From contig QRDG01000025.1 in the NCBI GenBank assembly GCA_012064385.1, forward strand, positions 326,392-390,391: DNA of 64,000 bases. The letters run 5' to 3'. A model generated the notes under the pieces. The model ran no database searches. It had not been told where the DNA came from and saw nothing but the letters and a program-made list of their open reading frames with translations. This document shows, in pieces, positions 53,501 to 64,000 of the stretch. Position 1 is the stretch's first letter. Each line of letters starts with the position of its first letter. The DNA is from Puccinellia tenuiflora. Taxonomy: Eukaryota > Streptophyta > Magnoliopsida > Poales > Poaceae. The position numbers and the translations under genes were made by a program.

Positions 53501-54165
53501 CCTTGAGTTTGTGAACATTTTGTTTTAAAAAGATTTTCATTGTATCTTGGTTGGGCCTCTCTTATGTTGAATCTTTTCAATTGGTATCTTCTCATGGCTC
53601 AACCATATCTTTGGTGCAAGTGCTATATGCTATGTTTTGTTTTATGCACTCTTGCACTAGTTGTATGTTCTAGATGATTTTGGGGGAGTGATAATTCCAT
53701 ATTTGTGCACTCGTCAATAGGGCATGAACATTGGGGAGCTTCTCCATTTTCATTTAGAACACTCCTTTCGGATCTTTTCGATTGCTTTTCTCCCTTTGTG
53801 GAGATGTTTAAAAAGGGATGTCATCTTATTTGCAATCTTTAGATCCTTCAATATAGTTTGATTTCCTCTACCTATTCGTCATTGAATATGTGCATTTGAT
53901 TTCACTCATATCTTGAGAAATGCACACCTTATGGAGGAACTCATATTATATTGGCCTTCTAAATTTTTCCTCCCATTTCGGCAATAGATGCCAATGGGGG
54001 AGAAGTTTAGAGGGTTTAAGGGAATTTGGTTTTATGCTTTTGTTTGGTTCTTAAGCATTTTCCTTTATGCTGTTGCGTGCTTGCTTGTTGTCTTGCAAGT
54101 ACGTTTAATTCATTATATAAACCCTCTTAAAAGGGATTGTCATCAATTACCAAAATGGGGGAGGT
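50533..54165 (+). other. Non-coding 3' internal region of the gag-only element
   Basis: About 3.6 kb, T-rich on the plus strand, with no long open frame or retroviral motif. TTTCAATTGGTATC and near variants, identical to the LTR/primer-binding-site junction at 48113-48126, recur at about 51804, 52089, 52204, 53271, 53471 and 53576. The purine-rich AAAATGGGGGAGGT at its end (54152-54165) is the polypurine tract. Confidence 0.7.
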
Positions 54166-57100
54166 TGAAAGAGCATGGTTTCCCCCATGTGTGGTTTTCG
54201 TAATTAATGATAATCCTTAAGGACTAATTTGTGCTTTGAGCTATACTTGTAGGTTTGGTCCATTGCAATGCTTGAACTACATATGTTGGAGTCAAGGCTA
54301 AAAGAAGAAGAGTTTATGTTGATCAAGGCTAAGTGCAAGTTGATCAACACACAAGGCTAGGGATGCACCATGAGGGATCGTATGATCCCATGGTATGGTA
54401 AGAAATTGTCAATATAGCCTTGTGAACTAACCCATGATCTATGTGCTTGTATCTCTATGCGTGGTTAGGCATTTGACCATGAGCATGCAACGAAAGGGAT
54501 ATCCTATGAAGCCCATGGAGGATGGCGTCACGTGGTGATCATCATCAAGATAAAGGCCAAGTGAATGTCGGAGAACTGTCCCAGGAACTAGGTGTGTCTC
54601 ACAAAGGATCGAGTAAGGGGCTGAACACGGAATCAAACAACCCTCAACGTGCCTCGGCGACGGTGCTCGTCGGACTCGCTGCGGGACAACACTGCAGAGA
54701 TGAACGCACGGTATTACCCAGGTTCAGGGCCCTCTAGGTGAGGTAAAACCCCTACGTCCTGCTTTGGTGTATTGCACTGCTTGGAGAGTTTACAGTACAA
54801 GGAGAGCTTGTCGAGCTCGAGGTGGCTAACAATGGCTAGGGTTTGGTCTGAGCTCCAAGATGGTGAACTTGTGAACCAGAATGCCCAACCAGGGTGGAAC
54901 CAGAATGCGAACCCCTTGCCCAAACATGCTCCCCCTCCTTTTATAGGCGTCTCGGGCCTCTTCCCCCAAATGCCTTGGCGGGAAGGGCTACCACATGGCG
55001 ACGAAGGAGGAGGTGCGGTGCACAATAAAGGTAGAGTCCGCCATAAAGGTAGAGCCCATGGACGCGGTCCACGGCCGGGGGCAGCATCACCAAAGCTGGA
55101 AAAGCCACCGTCTAGCCAGGACGGTGGGCTGGCGCCGCTGAGGTGGGAGATGTCCCATGGTGACGTCACCCTTGGAGCGTAGCTGCAGACGGTTCCCTTA
55201 TCACCAAAGCGGCAATACTCGTTGTCCGCTTTGCTTGGTGCTGCTTTGTTGACCGCTTTATACACAGAAACGGCAACTGCGGCGCTGCTGTCACCGCGCG
55301 CTGGCGCGGTCGTCACTCTGCGGAGGGTGCAGAGCCCATGTGCGCTCTGCCGCGGAGGCAGAGCTGGCTTCGAGAGGAAGGAAACCTCGCGAGGCCAAAA
55401 GGCCTCGCCGAGCCTTTCGGCTTGGTCCTTAGCAGAATTGATGGTAGCGTCCGGGACGCCCTCTCGAGGAGAGGTCCCTCGCCAAGGGAGAAAACCCTCG
55501 GCGAGGAGAAAAGGTCCCTCGCGAGGGAAAAACCCTCGCGAGGCTCGCCAGGCTTGAAGAGCCTGGTCCTTAGAGAAATCTTCTAAAGAATCTTGTAGGC
55601 CCTGGCAGGCCGGCCCGTGGTACCCTGGTTCCCACTGTGCCGACAGTGAAGATTTGTCGAAGAGTGTCTCTCCCATCTTGGTGTATGGGGGAGCACGTTG
55701 CGAGTCTTCACCAAGCGGAGCGCAATCAAGAAAGGTGGTCCATCTTGAGAAGACAAAGATTGTCATCATCTAGCTCAAGTGGATTATGCGCAAGGCAAAG
55801 GTATGATCTTGATAGGGTTTCTATTTTACCGGTCTCATGATGTTAGTTGAGAGACCGGGTTATAGGATAGATAGCCATTCTATCAAGAGGGGCTCTCGAG
55901 CGAATATCTTGATCGTATCGTCGTAGAGAGCTCAAACCTTTGCATCCTTGGCATCATCTTTATTGGTTCTTATTTGGCTCTTATCGTGGTGTGGTCTTGG
56001 TGCTTGTCGTGCTTGTCATGACAAGGCCAAGTTCACCGAAAACAGATTTCGTATGCATCTTCTCTTGCGTTTTCGGTTTTGGAGATTTTGCCGGTCCATC
56101 CGTGCGGAAGGTTTCACTCTTCCATTTATTAGCAAAATCACCCTTGCTTGGTTTCGATATTTCTACTTTTTGTTGGGTAGCTCTTGTCGTTCTCTTTCCA
56201 ACAAAATTGGATTCACCTCGATCGGAGCTTCCTAGCAAAAGTTATTCAGTTTCAGGGTTTTGCTGCTTTTTCTCTGTGCAGCGGTAGTACCGCCGCCTCT
56301 GGCGGCAGTACCGCCGGTGGTACCGCCAGCAGTGCCGCCAGCACCACCGCCAGGGAGGTGCTCTGTTAGCCCTCAGCGGCAGTACCGCCGCCTCTGGCGG
56401 TAGTACTGCTCCTGAGGACCTTGAGCCCTCTCCTGGGCTGTGCAGCACCGCCAGCACTACCGCCAGGGAGGTGCTCTGTTAGCCCTCAGCGGCAGTACCG
56501 CCGCCTCCGGCGGTAGTACCGCTGCTGGGGACTTTGAGCCCTCTCCTGGGCTGTGCAGCACCGCCAGCAGTGCCGCCAGCACTACCGCCAGGGAGGTGCT
56601 CTGTTAGCCCTCAGCGGCAGTACCGCCGCCTCCGGCGGTAGTACCGCTGCTGGGGACTTTGAGCCCTCTCCTGGGCTGTGCAGCACTGCTTGCAGTGCCG
56701 CCAGCACTGCCGCCGTTTAGCCCTTATGTTGCATGCCAGCGGCAGTACCGCCGCCCCTGGCGGCAGTACCGCCAGTGCGGGTTTGTTTTGCTAGACGTTG
56801 GGCGGCTGAGACTCGTGGGGTGGCAGTACCGCCAACACTGGCGGTAGTACCGCCCCTGCGGGATTCAGCCCCCAACGGTTGTTTTTCAGGGCACCTATTT
56901 AAGGGGCCTTCTTCTCCAATAGGTACCTAACTCTTTTGCTCTCTCTCTCCTCCATTGTTGACCTTCTTGAGAGCTTGCTTCCTCCACTTCCCTCCAATGA
57001 TTCTTGCCCATCTTTAGGGAAACAAGAGAGGAGATCTAGATCTACCTTTTCACCAATCCATTCCTCCTCTAAGTGAGGGGAACCTAGTAGATCTAGATTT

Positions 57101-57888
57101 TGAAGTTCTTAGTGTTTCTCCTTTGTTCTTCCTCTCAAATCCCTCCCTAGCATTAGTTGTTTTGGTTGGATTTCGGAGAGAAGGACTTGACCACTTAGTG
57201 TGTTCTTGTCATTGCATTTGGTGCATCGGTTTGAGTTACCCACGGTGATACGTGGGTTTGAAGTTCGAGAATCTTGTTACTCTTGGGTGCATAGGGCTCC
57301 CAAGAGTTTGTGCCTCTTGGGTGCATTGTGCACCCTAGACGGTTGTGTGTGCTACGGGAGCCTCCTATTGTGTGGAGGTAGGCTCGGGTAAATTGTACGG
57401 GTTTGGTCAACGCCCTCAAGAAGACCTCATTGTACGGGTTTGGTCAACGCCCTCAAGACGACCTCATATATAGTGGATGAGCAAATCCCCCATCGGGTAT
57501 TCCCCACGGGAGGAGCACACGGAGAATAGGGTGAGCACGGACGTGCTTGTAGGAGGGCCAAGGAGCCTCCACATCTCTCCAACGTAGATGTACTTCCATT
57601 GGGAAGGAACTATGGGAATCAAACCTCCGTCTCCACTTGTGTCGGTTATCTCTATAACCAAACCCCTTTACTTATGCATTTACCTTGTGATAGCCATCGA
57701 GCTTGAAGTACTATATATCTTGCTATTCTTGTTGTTTAACTTGCCTAGCATAAGTTGTTGGTGCACATAGGTGAACCTGTGCTTGATAAATTAAACGTTA
57801 GTTTTATTCCGCATTTATGCAAGACATAACCGTAAAAGTTTTAAATCGTCTATTCACCCCCCCCTCTAGGTGACATCTCATTCTTTCA
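54166..57888 (+). repeat. 3' LTR, interrupted by a solo LTR
   Basis: It matches the 5' LTR over its whole length apart from an insertion at 54566-55645, its 5-bp target duplication and a few small indels, for example in the GGCGGTAGTACCGCC array. Confidence 0.9.
54566..55645. mobile_element. Solo LTR nested in the 3' LTR
   Basis: The 1,080-bp insertion runs TGTCGGAGAACTG to CTGTGCCGACA and is flanked by a perfect GTGAA duplication (54561-54565, 55646-55650). The 5' LTR of the host element lacks it, which gives the exact empty site. Its own body contains repeated CCTCGCGAGG-type motifs (about 55370-55560). Open frames across it, including a long minus-strand one, are not genes. Confidence 0.92.
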
Positions 57889-57893
57889 ACATG

Positions 57894-58950
57894 AAAGAAC
57901 CATAAGTAAGTTTGGGCGACCTACGTCCCGTTCCTATCAGCACACCATCTTCTAGAGCTCGCCACCATGGAGAATCTCCGTTGTGGAGCAAAGAAACCAC
58001 AGTCGCATGTGATTGCGGGTTGCGGTACACGAAGTAGTAAGAATCTTGATTCTATCATACAATTCTATGACGTTATGATCTAATTGATTGGATGAAATCT
58101 ATGATTCCAATAAGTAGAATCCACATTTTACAATTCTAATTTTCTAATACGATTTGTGATCTTACTGGATAGGTGTCGGTCTAATCCAGAATCTCGATCC
58201 TGACTACCTTGGCAGGACTCGATGCCGATGCATAACATCGCCGACTGTAGGGCATACTGACATGGCTGCAATTGGGCGACATGCGAGATTTTGCAGAAAG
58301 ACAAAAAAAAATGTGTTAGGGTCAAGAGGGTAAGTGTCAAGCAATCAAGGTGGTTGAGCCATCGCTCCATCAGCTGGTTGGAGCGGATTATTTTACAAAA
58401 ATTAAACCAACACTATGAAGCAAACATGATGAATACTTCTCTATAATTTATGTAAGGTCAAAATAGGTGATGTTATCGTTTGAACTAACCAAATATTGTT
58501 GTTAGATACTATAATGCAACCGTTTAGTTTCGAAAATTGGACCAACCATAATGTTTTTTTACAGTGGCAACAAAAAAAATTACATCTATGATTAGTTTGG
58601 ACAAAAAAAGAAGAAGAAATAAATGCATTTCTTTCTCCAATTGGTTACATGTCCAATACTTGATAGTACCTCCAAATCTGACCACTCTTTCAATGTGACA
58701 AGAATCACAACATTTATTATTTCTATTGCCCCCTAAATAAATGCCTGAAAGGAAAGCAGCAAAGTGTGAAAATAGAATGAACGCCTTCAAGACTTTTTCT
58801 TCTTCTTATGAAACAATATTTTATTCCACTCCAAGAAATTTCCTGGTGAGTACACAGAATTGGACACCTTCACCCATGTGCACACCAATAATTGCTGTTA
58901 CAAACTCGCACAGCTAACACGATTGTAGCTACCCACATACCAGCTGACTT
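57894..58950. other. Intergenic between the LTR element and the GT92 gene
   Basis: AT-rich with no recognisable gene. GC content rises after about 58930 toward the GT92 promoter. Confidence 0.45.
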
Positions 58951-59214
58951 GTGGGTCCACCTTACGGGTCCCGCACGTCATTCTCCTTCTCAGCCTGAGA
59001 AGCTAATCCCGCTCCACGTACCCGCGTCCTAACTGGCCGGGCGTGTCCGTGCCGTTACTCCCGACCCCACCAGCCATAGACCGTATGTCCATTTGGACCC
59101 ACCCGTCACTCCCTGAAAGGCGCCGCCCGACCGCGTCGCGCCCCTGGCCTCCGCCACCGACGTGTGGGGACAGGTAAGAGCGCATGGCCCACCCGTCGGC
59201 CGCGTGCGCGCGGG

Positions 59215-59220
59215 TATAAA
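59215..59220 (+). promoter_or_regulatory. Probable TATA box of the GT92 gene
   Basis: TATAAA in a GC-rich context, 265 bases before the chosen start codon. It implies transcription starts near 59245, which makes an earlier in-frame ATG at 59162 unlikely to be used. Confidence 0.5.
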
Positions 59221-59479
59221 CGCCACCGCCGCTGCGGCGACGGCTTCCCACCTCGAGCAACCACCGCTTCGGTTTCTACGGCCACCACCTCACCGCCTGC
59301 GGCAACCGCGGCAACGATCGAGGGGACGGGGAGAGAGGCACGGCGCGAGCACGCCGTCATTCCGGCAGCGGTGCTCCGCGCCGCCGACGCGTGAATGGTG
59401 CGGCCCGTGGCGTTCTGGTGGATCTGAGCTGCTGTCGGGGTGGCGGCGGCGAGGGGGCGACGGCCGGACGGTTCCCGAC

Positions 59480-61785
59480 ATGGCGATGTCGGCGAAGGAG
59501 CGGAAGCTGAGCAGGCTCGGGAGTGGTAAGGGGGCAAGCGGGGGAGGAGGCGCGAGGGGTGGCCTCCGGCCTCCGCCGGCGGGGACGCGGCGGCGGCTGT
59601 TCCTGGCGTTCTTCGCGTTCCTTTGCGCCGGCGCGGTCGTCTTCGGCGGCGTGCACGCCATTGGAGGTGAGCCCCTTCCCCTGCTCCTGGAATCTGGAGC
59701 CCGCGTGGGGCAAATTGTATCTTGGTTCGGTTTAGGTAGCTTAGTGGAATTGTTTATTTTCTCATGGAAATCTTGTGGCTAGAACGTGGTGGGATCAATT
59801 CGGATGGTTCGAAAGAAAAAAAATCCATTTTTTTAATGCGAATTACGGTGGTGTTCATCGCTGGGGAGGTGAAAAATTAAAAAGTTGGACTCTTTTCTCG
59901 TGGGGTCGCTGTAGATCTGATGGAGTCGTAGCATTCGCGGAAAAAATTGCACTTCTCATCACTCGATTTCTATATGGTTCGTCTGCTCGATTTGAGCAGC
60001 TTGCCGTTTCTGGATTATAACGTTAGCCATCGAGTCACATGCTGCCGCCCTTTGTCTGATTGATCCCAGAATAGAATAGAAAAGGCTCACGTCTTCACAT
60101 GAAGAATGTTCGTGTTGTGCGTCTGAATTTAGGCATGTTTTTTTTATTCCATTTGATTATTTCTCCTTGTGATGCGCTAATTGATCTCGTGTTCTTGTGA
60201 TTATGCAGCGTCGTTCCGGCCGGTGCTCATGACGGCGTGGCCGTCGGCGACCCTGAACGCCCTCTCCTCAGAGCGCCGGGTGCAGCAAGCTGGCGTCGAT
60301 GGTGCTGGCACCGTTTTGCCTTCTGTCCAAATTCGGCACGCCGTCGCCCTGCCAGACCATGTTCTCATAATCCTGAGGGATGGGTCTTTGCTGCCAGCTT
60401 CTGGGCAGTTCGAGTGCCTGTACTCCATTGCCAACTCAACGCAGCTGCGCCACCCTCCCCTCTCGGTCGCCGCCTTGCCAGATGGACCCTGCCTCGTGCA
60501 TTGCCCTGCCGGACCTTCTGGGGTGGCTGTGTCCCTGTCGCTGACCCAGTCGCCTCCGGTGCCACCATTCCAATGGGACCGGCTCGTGTACACGGCGCTT
60601 CTCGACAGCCGGGATAACTCCACCATTGTGTTTGCCAAAGGGATGAACCTCCGCCCAGGCCGTCTCGGTGTGCCATCACGGTACGAGTGTGTCTTTGGCC
60701 GGGACTTGTCGAAGCCGAAGTTTGTTGTCACGTCCCCTGTGGTATCTGCTGCGCAGGAGACATTCCGGTGTGTGACACCTGTCCGCGTTCGCCGGTACCT
60801 CAGGATGACAGCTGATGAGAACAGCAACAGAAACAGTGATGGCAAGCCTATGTTGGTCTCCATCAGGACTAAGGGCCGGGGGAGCTCTACACTCCCCTCA
60901 ATCGCACAACCAGAGCCACTTCCGAGGTATAACAGGCACCGGCGTACTAGGCATCGGCAGCAGAAGGCACATACAATGTGTGTATGCACCATGCTCCGCA
61001 ACCAAGCACGGTTCCTCCGGGAATGGATCATGTACCACTCTCATATCGGTGTGCAACGGTGGTTCATCTACGACAACAACAGTGATGATGGCATCGAGCA
61101 AGTTCTCAATACTATGGATCCATCCGCATACAATGTGACACGCCACTTGTGGCCTTGGATGAAATCTCAGGAGGCTGGATTTGCACATTGTGCGCTCAGG
61201 GCCCGGGAGAGCTGCGAGTGGGTAGGATTCATCGATATCGATGAGTTCTTGCACTTCCCTGGCAACCAAACTCTACAAGATGTCCTCCGGAATTACTCAA
61301 GCAGGCCACGGATTGGTGAACTCAGAACTGCATGCCACAGCTTTGGTCCATCAGGTCGGACTAAGATTCCCAAGAAAGGAGTCACAACAGGGTACACCTG
61401 CCGGTTGGCTGCGCCGGAGCGCCACAAGTCAATCGTCAAGCCAGATGCGTTGAACCCATCACTGATCAATGTGGTGCACCACTTCCATTTGAAGGAAGGG
61501 ATGAAGTATGCAAATGTTGGTCAGGGAGTGATGCTGATCAACCACTACAAATACCAAGTCTGGGAGGTGTTCAAGGACAAGTTCTCTGGGCGTGTCGCGA
61601 CCTATGTTGCCGATTGGCAAGACGAGGAGAATGTTGGATCCAGGGACAGGGCACCAGGTCTAGGGACCAAACCAGTGGAACCAGAGGATTGGCCGAGTCG
61701 GTTTTGTGAAGTATATGACACCAGTTTGAAAGATTTCGTGCATAAAGAATTCACAGATCCACAGACTGGAGATCTTCCATGGTAG
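59480..61785 (+). CDS. Glycosyltransferase family 92 (DUF23) protein, 587 aa
   Basis: Exon 1 (59480-59666) and exon 2 (60209-61785) join across a 542-bp GT-AG intron. Residues about 40-60 (LFLAFFAFLCAGAVVFGGVH) form a single signal anchor after a short basic cytosolic tail, as expected for a type II Golgi enzyme. The catalytic GT92 region (about 315-540) shows CVCTMLRNQARFLREWIMYH, IYDNNSDDG and the DxD-type motif FIDIDEF (D405, D407), then CHSFGPSGRTKIPKKGVTTG and VHHFHLKEG. Related plant proteins transfer sugars to cell-wall glycans, and GALS-type GT92 members make pectic beta-1,4-galactan. This protein resembles the other plant GT92 branch, so donor and acceptor are not claimed. The frame is also open upstream to an ATG at 59162, but the TATA box position favours 59480. 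Confidence 0.93.
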
Positions 61786-64000
61786 ATTGTTAAGCACTTC
61801 ATTTGATCCGCACGGCGGACAATACATGACATGGAGAAACAAAAGACAGCGAATAGAAGAAACACGAAATTGGATAGGTAGCAGGGTGATTTTTTCTCTT
61901 TGGTATATGTTTAGGCTTTGTTGTTAGAATCATCCTTTTCTTTTAACATATCATATCTAAGAAAGAAATGATTCTTTTGTAGATACATATAAGTAGAAAC
62001 AATTCACTGTCGAAAGAGAGAGTGCATATACACTTGACTTCATTTTTCTGTCTTCTAGTCTAATTATACTGTAGAACTGAAGAAGTAGAATCATAATGCT
62101 TACCTAGCTGATCACAGTTACGAAGATCAAGTGGTCCTGCAAGAATATTTGACTTTTCATGGAAAATTTTACACCCGGACAATCGATGCCGCCTGCTTTC
62201 TTTTACTTTATTTGATATATGCATGATGGCAACCTTATGCTTAGCATCTTTAGATGTAACTCGTAGTTGCTTTGGGGAAAGTACTATTCTCCTATCAAAT
62301 CAGCCAATTTCTGAGAGAAAAATCTAATCAAGCAGCTGGATCCACATCCAGATCATTCTCATAACCATTGCTTTCTTCTCCATCTTTAATTACTGAACTT
62401 TCTGGGAGGGTTGGTTACTTGCTTAATTAACCTAACACGCACAAGTACGCTAGATAAAATCTAGGCTTCTTTTCCTCTTGAACTCCGGTGCCGGAAAAGA
62501 TGGCCTTGTCTCCTCTCCAACGGTTCCAGTTCTGCATTATTCTACCACTATTCTAGGTCTACCAGGGAAGCTTTCTCATAGTTAAGGTCAAAGGTAGGAA
62601 TCAGACTCCCCATATCAGCCATCTTTTGTTTCCATATGTTTGTTTAGCTGTACCAATCAAGGAACGCTCTGGACAAGAACACGAGAGCCAGGTTTGGTGC
62701 CTTGTGGGGGTGCTGCCATGCCATCTGGTGGTGCTGATGAAGACCGGAGGAGTAAACTACACAATTGAGCTGTGATTTGGCCGTATGGTGCCGCATCAGT
62801 GTATAAATAATAGTACAACGGTCCACATGTATAATAATAACAGTATTTGTAGTGCATGTATGCGGACATATGAGCTGCCCATGATAGCAGAATACTGTTC
62901 CTAGGTAGGTTGCGCCTCGGAAGGCCAGCAGTGCCTGAATTTCTGGCAGGTAAGCTGGCACATCACACCATTGATTTTAACAGCAAAGTTGTGCTTAGGC
63001 AAACTGGAGGGATGGGATTTGGCTTATATACTCAGTCAGAGGTAGAAGGTGCTGTGCAAGTGTAGAGAAACTGTTGCTGATGATACAGTGCCATGATCCA
63101 CATGTGGTTTATCGCTGGGTTCCACACTATCTGTAAGCTGTTAATTACTGCATATTGCAACCGCGTTGACAGTTACACTGGTGACCTCTCTGCAAAAACC
63201 ACAGCTTCTTGTACTTTGCAAGTCAATTTTTCATTCGTGCCTTTACTAGAAAGAGTTGTCAGGGTTCTTCTTGCCTTGTGGAACCTTGACTAGCTAGCAT
63301 GATAAACTCATGCTATGTACAGAGCGGACGCTGAGGCGTTGTCGGCTGACGCTAGCTCGAGAAGAACCTTTCGCCGCTGTGCTAGTGCATTCGACCGTTC
63401 TGCAAGTAACCCCCAGCTGTATGGCCGCCAACTCGACGATTCAGCAGCAGCAGCAGGAGAAGAAGAAGGGCAGTCCCAATAATACGCCTAATAATACCAA
63501 GAACCTGCGTGGCGAACGAAATGGACATTCACGCGTCGTCCTGCGGCTTCACATGTTTCTTCCAATTAGGATTTCGTTTACTTTAGTGCATTTAAATCCC
63601 AAAAATCCCCAAAAATTCGTTTATCAAGCTGATTTTGTACGGGATGGTTCTAAGATATCCCCATAAACCGTTCATTTTTGTGTAGATATCCCTAATAATT
63701 TGAGGGGTTGGGTGAAAAGAAGAATTTCGCCAATCCTCTCCGAATCCCCAATCCCCTTGGGGGGACATTAGACCAGCAATAAACAAGTTCTTATCGTTTT
63801 GTTCAACGTATTTTGCTTGTTATTATGGCCTACACGCGTAATCTTGACAATCAATTTAGTTTTAGGGTCTGGGACTGCCAGTTTGGACCATCAATGAATT
63901 CATACGCTATGTTGCCCCTAAACAGAAAACATATACACGTTGATATGCTTTATGTTATTTTAGGCATGGTTAGCAATCTCAAAATCCATGGTATACAAAC
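61786..64000. other. GT92 3' UTR and intergenic sequence to the window end
   Basis: The first few hundred bases are likely 3' UTR. Beyond that I see only short open frames without domains, a CAG trinucleotide run near 63443-63457 and AT-rich sequence. No element boundaries were recognised. Confidence 0.45.

Larger units (their letters stand above)
45497..57888 (+). mobile_element. Copia-like LTR retrotransposon, gag only, 12.4 kb
   Basis: LTRs of about 2.6 kb (45497-48117 and 54166-57888, the latter enlarged by a nested solo LTR) begin TGAAAGAGCATGG and end TTCTTTCA. A primer-binding site follows the 5' LTR, a purine-rich tract AAAATGGGGGAGGT precedes the 3' LTR, and the flanks ACAGG (45492-45496) and ACATG (57889-57893) are a 4/5 matching duplication. 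The interior encodes a gag protein but no pol. About 3.6 kb after gag is non-coding. The LTRs remain very similar. Confidence 0.92.

Noticed and set aside
54714..55769. Minus-strand open frame of 351 codons
   Set aside because: It runs across the boundary of a nested solo LTR and its host LTR, has no recognisable domain, and its halves are separated in the uninterrupted 5' LTR.
59003..59713. Several overlapping frames on both strands near the GT92 start
   Set aside because: The region is a GC-rich promoter and first exon, so stop codons are rare in every frame. Only the frame joined to exon 2 has the signal anchor.
60201..61031. Minus-strand frame of 276 codons within the GT92 gene
   Set aside because: It is an antisense shadow of exon 2 with no domain.

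Overview
This is nuclear DNA of a grass. Intron-bearing plant genes lie among nested LTR retrotransposons, CACTA, Stowaway, hAT, Harbinger and Mutator-like elements, a pattern typical of large Pooideae genomes such as wheat, Aegilops, rye or barley. The species itself cannot be read from the sequence. Only two single-copy genes look complete: a PP2A B' (B56) regulatory subunit at 39557-42507 and a family-92 glycosyltransferase at 59480-61785. A legume-lectin receptor kinase on the minus strand (about 16960-19908) is a pseudogene broken by stops, frameshifts and two insertions. One orphan core exon of a NOXY2/NFD6-type mitochondrial protein sits at 22297-22421.

Layout. 1-3419: a long-TIR DNA element holding a Harbinger-like MITE, a CACTA element, a Stowaway and another MITE. 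3420-9437: LTR and CACTA fragments, then a 1.65 kb direct tandem duplication containing LINE and Harbinger transposase remnants. 9877-15876: a complete LTR retrotransposon (TSD TTTTG) without pol but with an open frame of about 1,118 codons that runs into its own 3' LTR. 15882-19908: the lectin kinase pseudogene with a solo LTR and a hAT insertion. 20102-20445: a Stowaway and a perfect 55-bp-arm hairpin MITE. 22821-33986: a Mutator-like element (below). 34084-37266: small elements, including a 1.4 kb TRIM-like LTR element. 39300-42900: the PP2A gene. 45497-57888: a 12.4 kb gag-only Copia-like element with a solo LTR nested in its 3' LTR. 58950-61900: the GT92 gene.

The most interesting object is the Mutator-like element at 22821-33986. 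It has a perfect 9-bp target duplication (AATATTAAA) and TIRs of about 115 bp. Besides a MuDR-type transposase, whose DDE/SWIM/zinc-knuckle part is open but whose N-terminal part is frameshifted, it carries three further spliced genes: a B3-like DNA-binding protein (plus strand), a GRF-like zinc-finger coiled-coil protein (minus strand, apparently intact) and a small GRF-like zinc-finger protein with a C-terminal membrane segment (minus strand, apparently intact). A separate 1.9 kb element has inserted into its left TIR. Whether the three extra genes are captured host genes or a stable part of this transposon family cannot be decided from one copy.

All calls come from reading the sequence. 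Family names rest on motifs recalled from established families, and no database search was possible.
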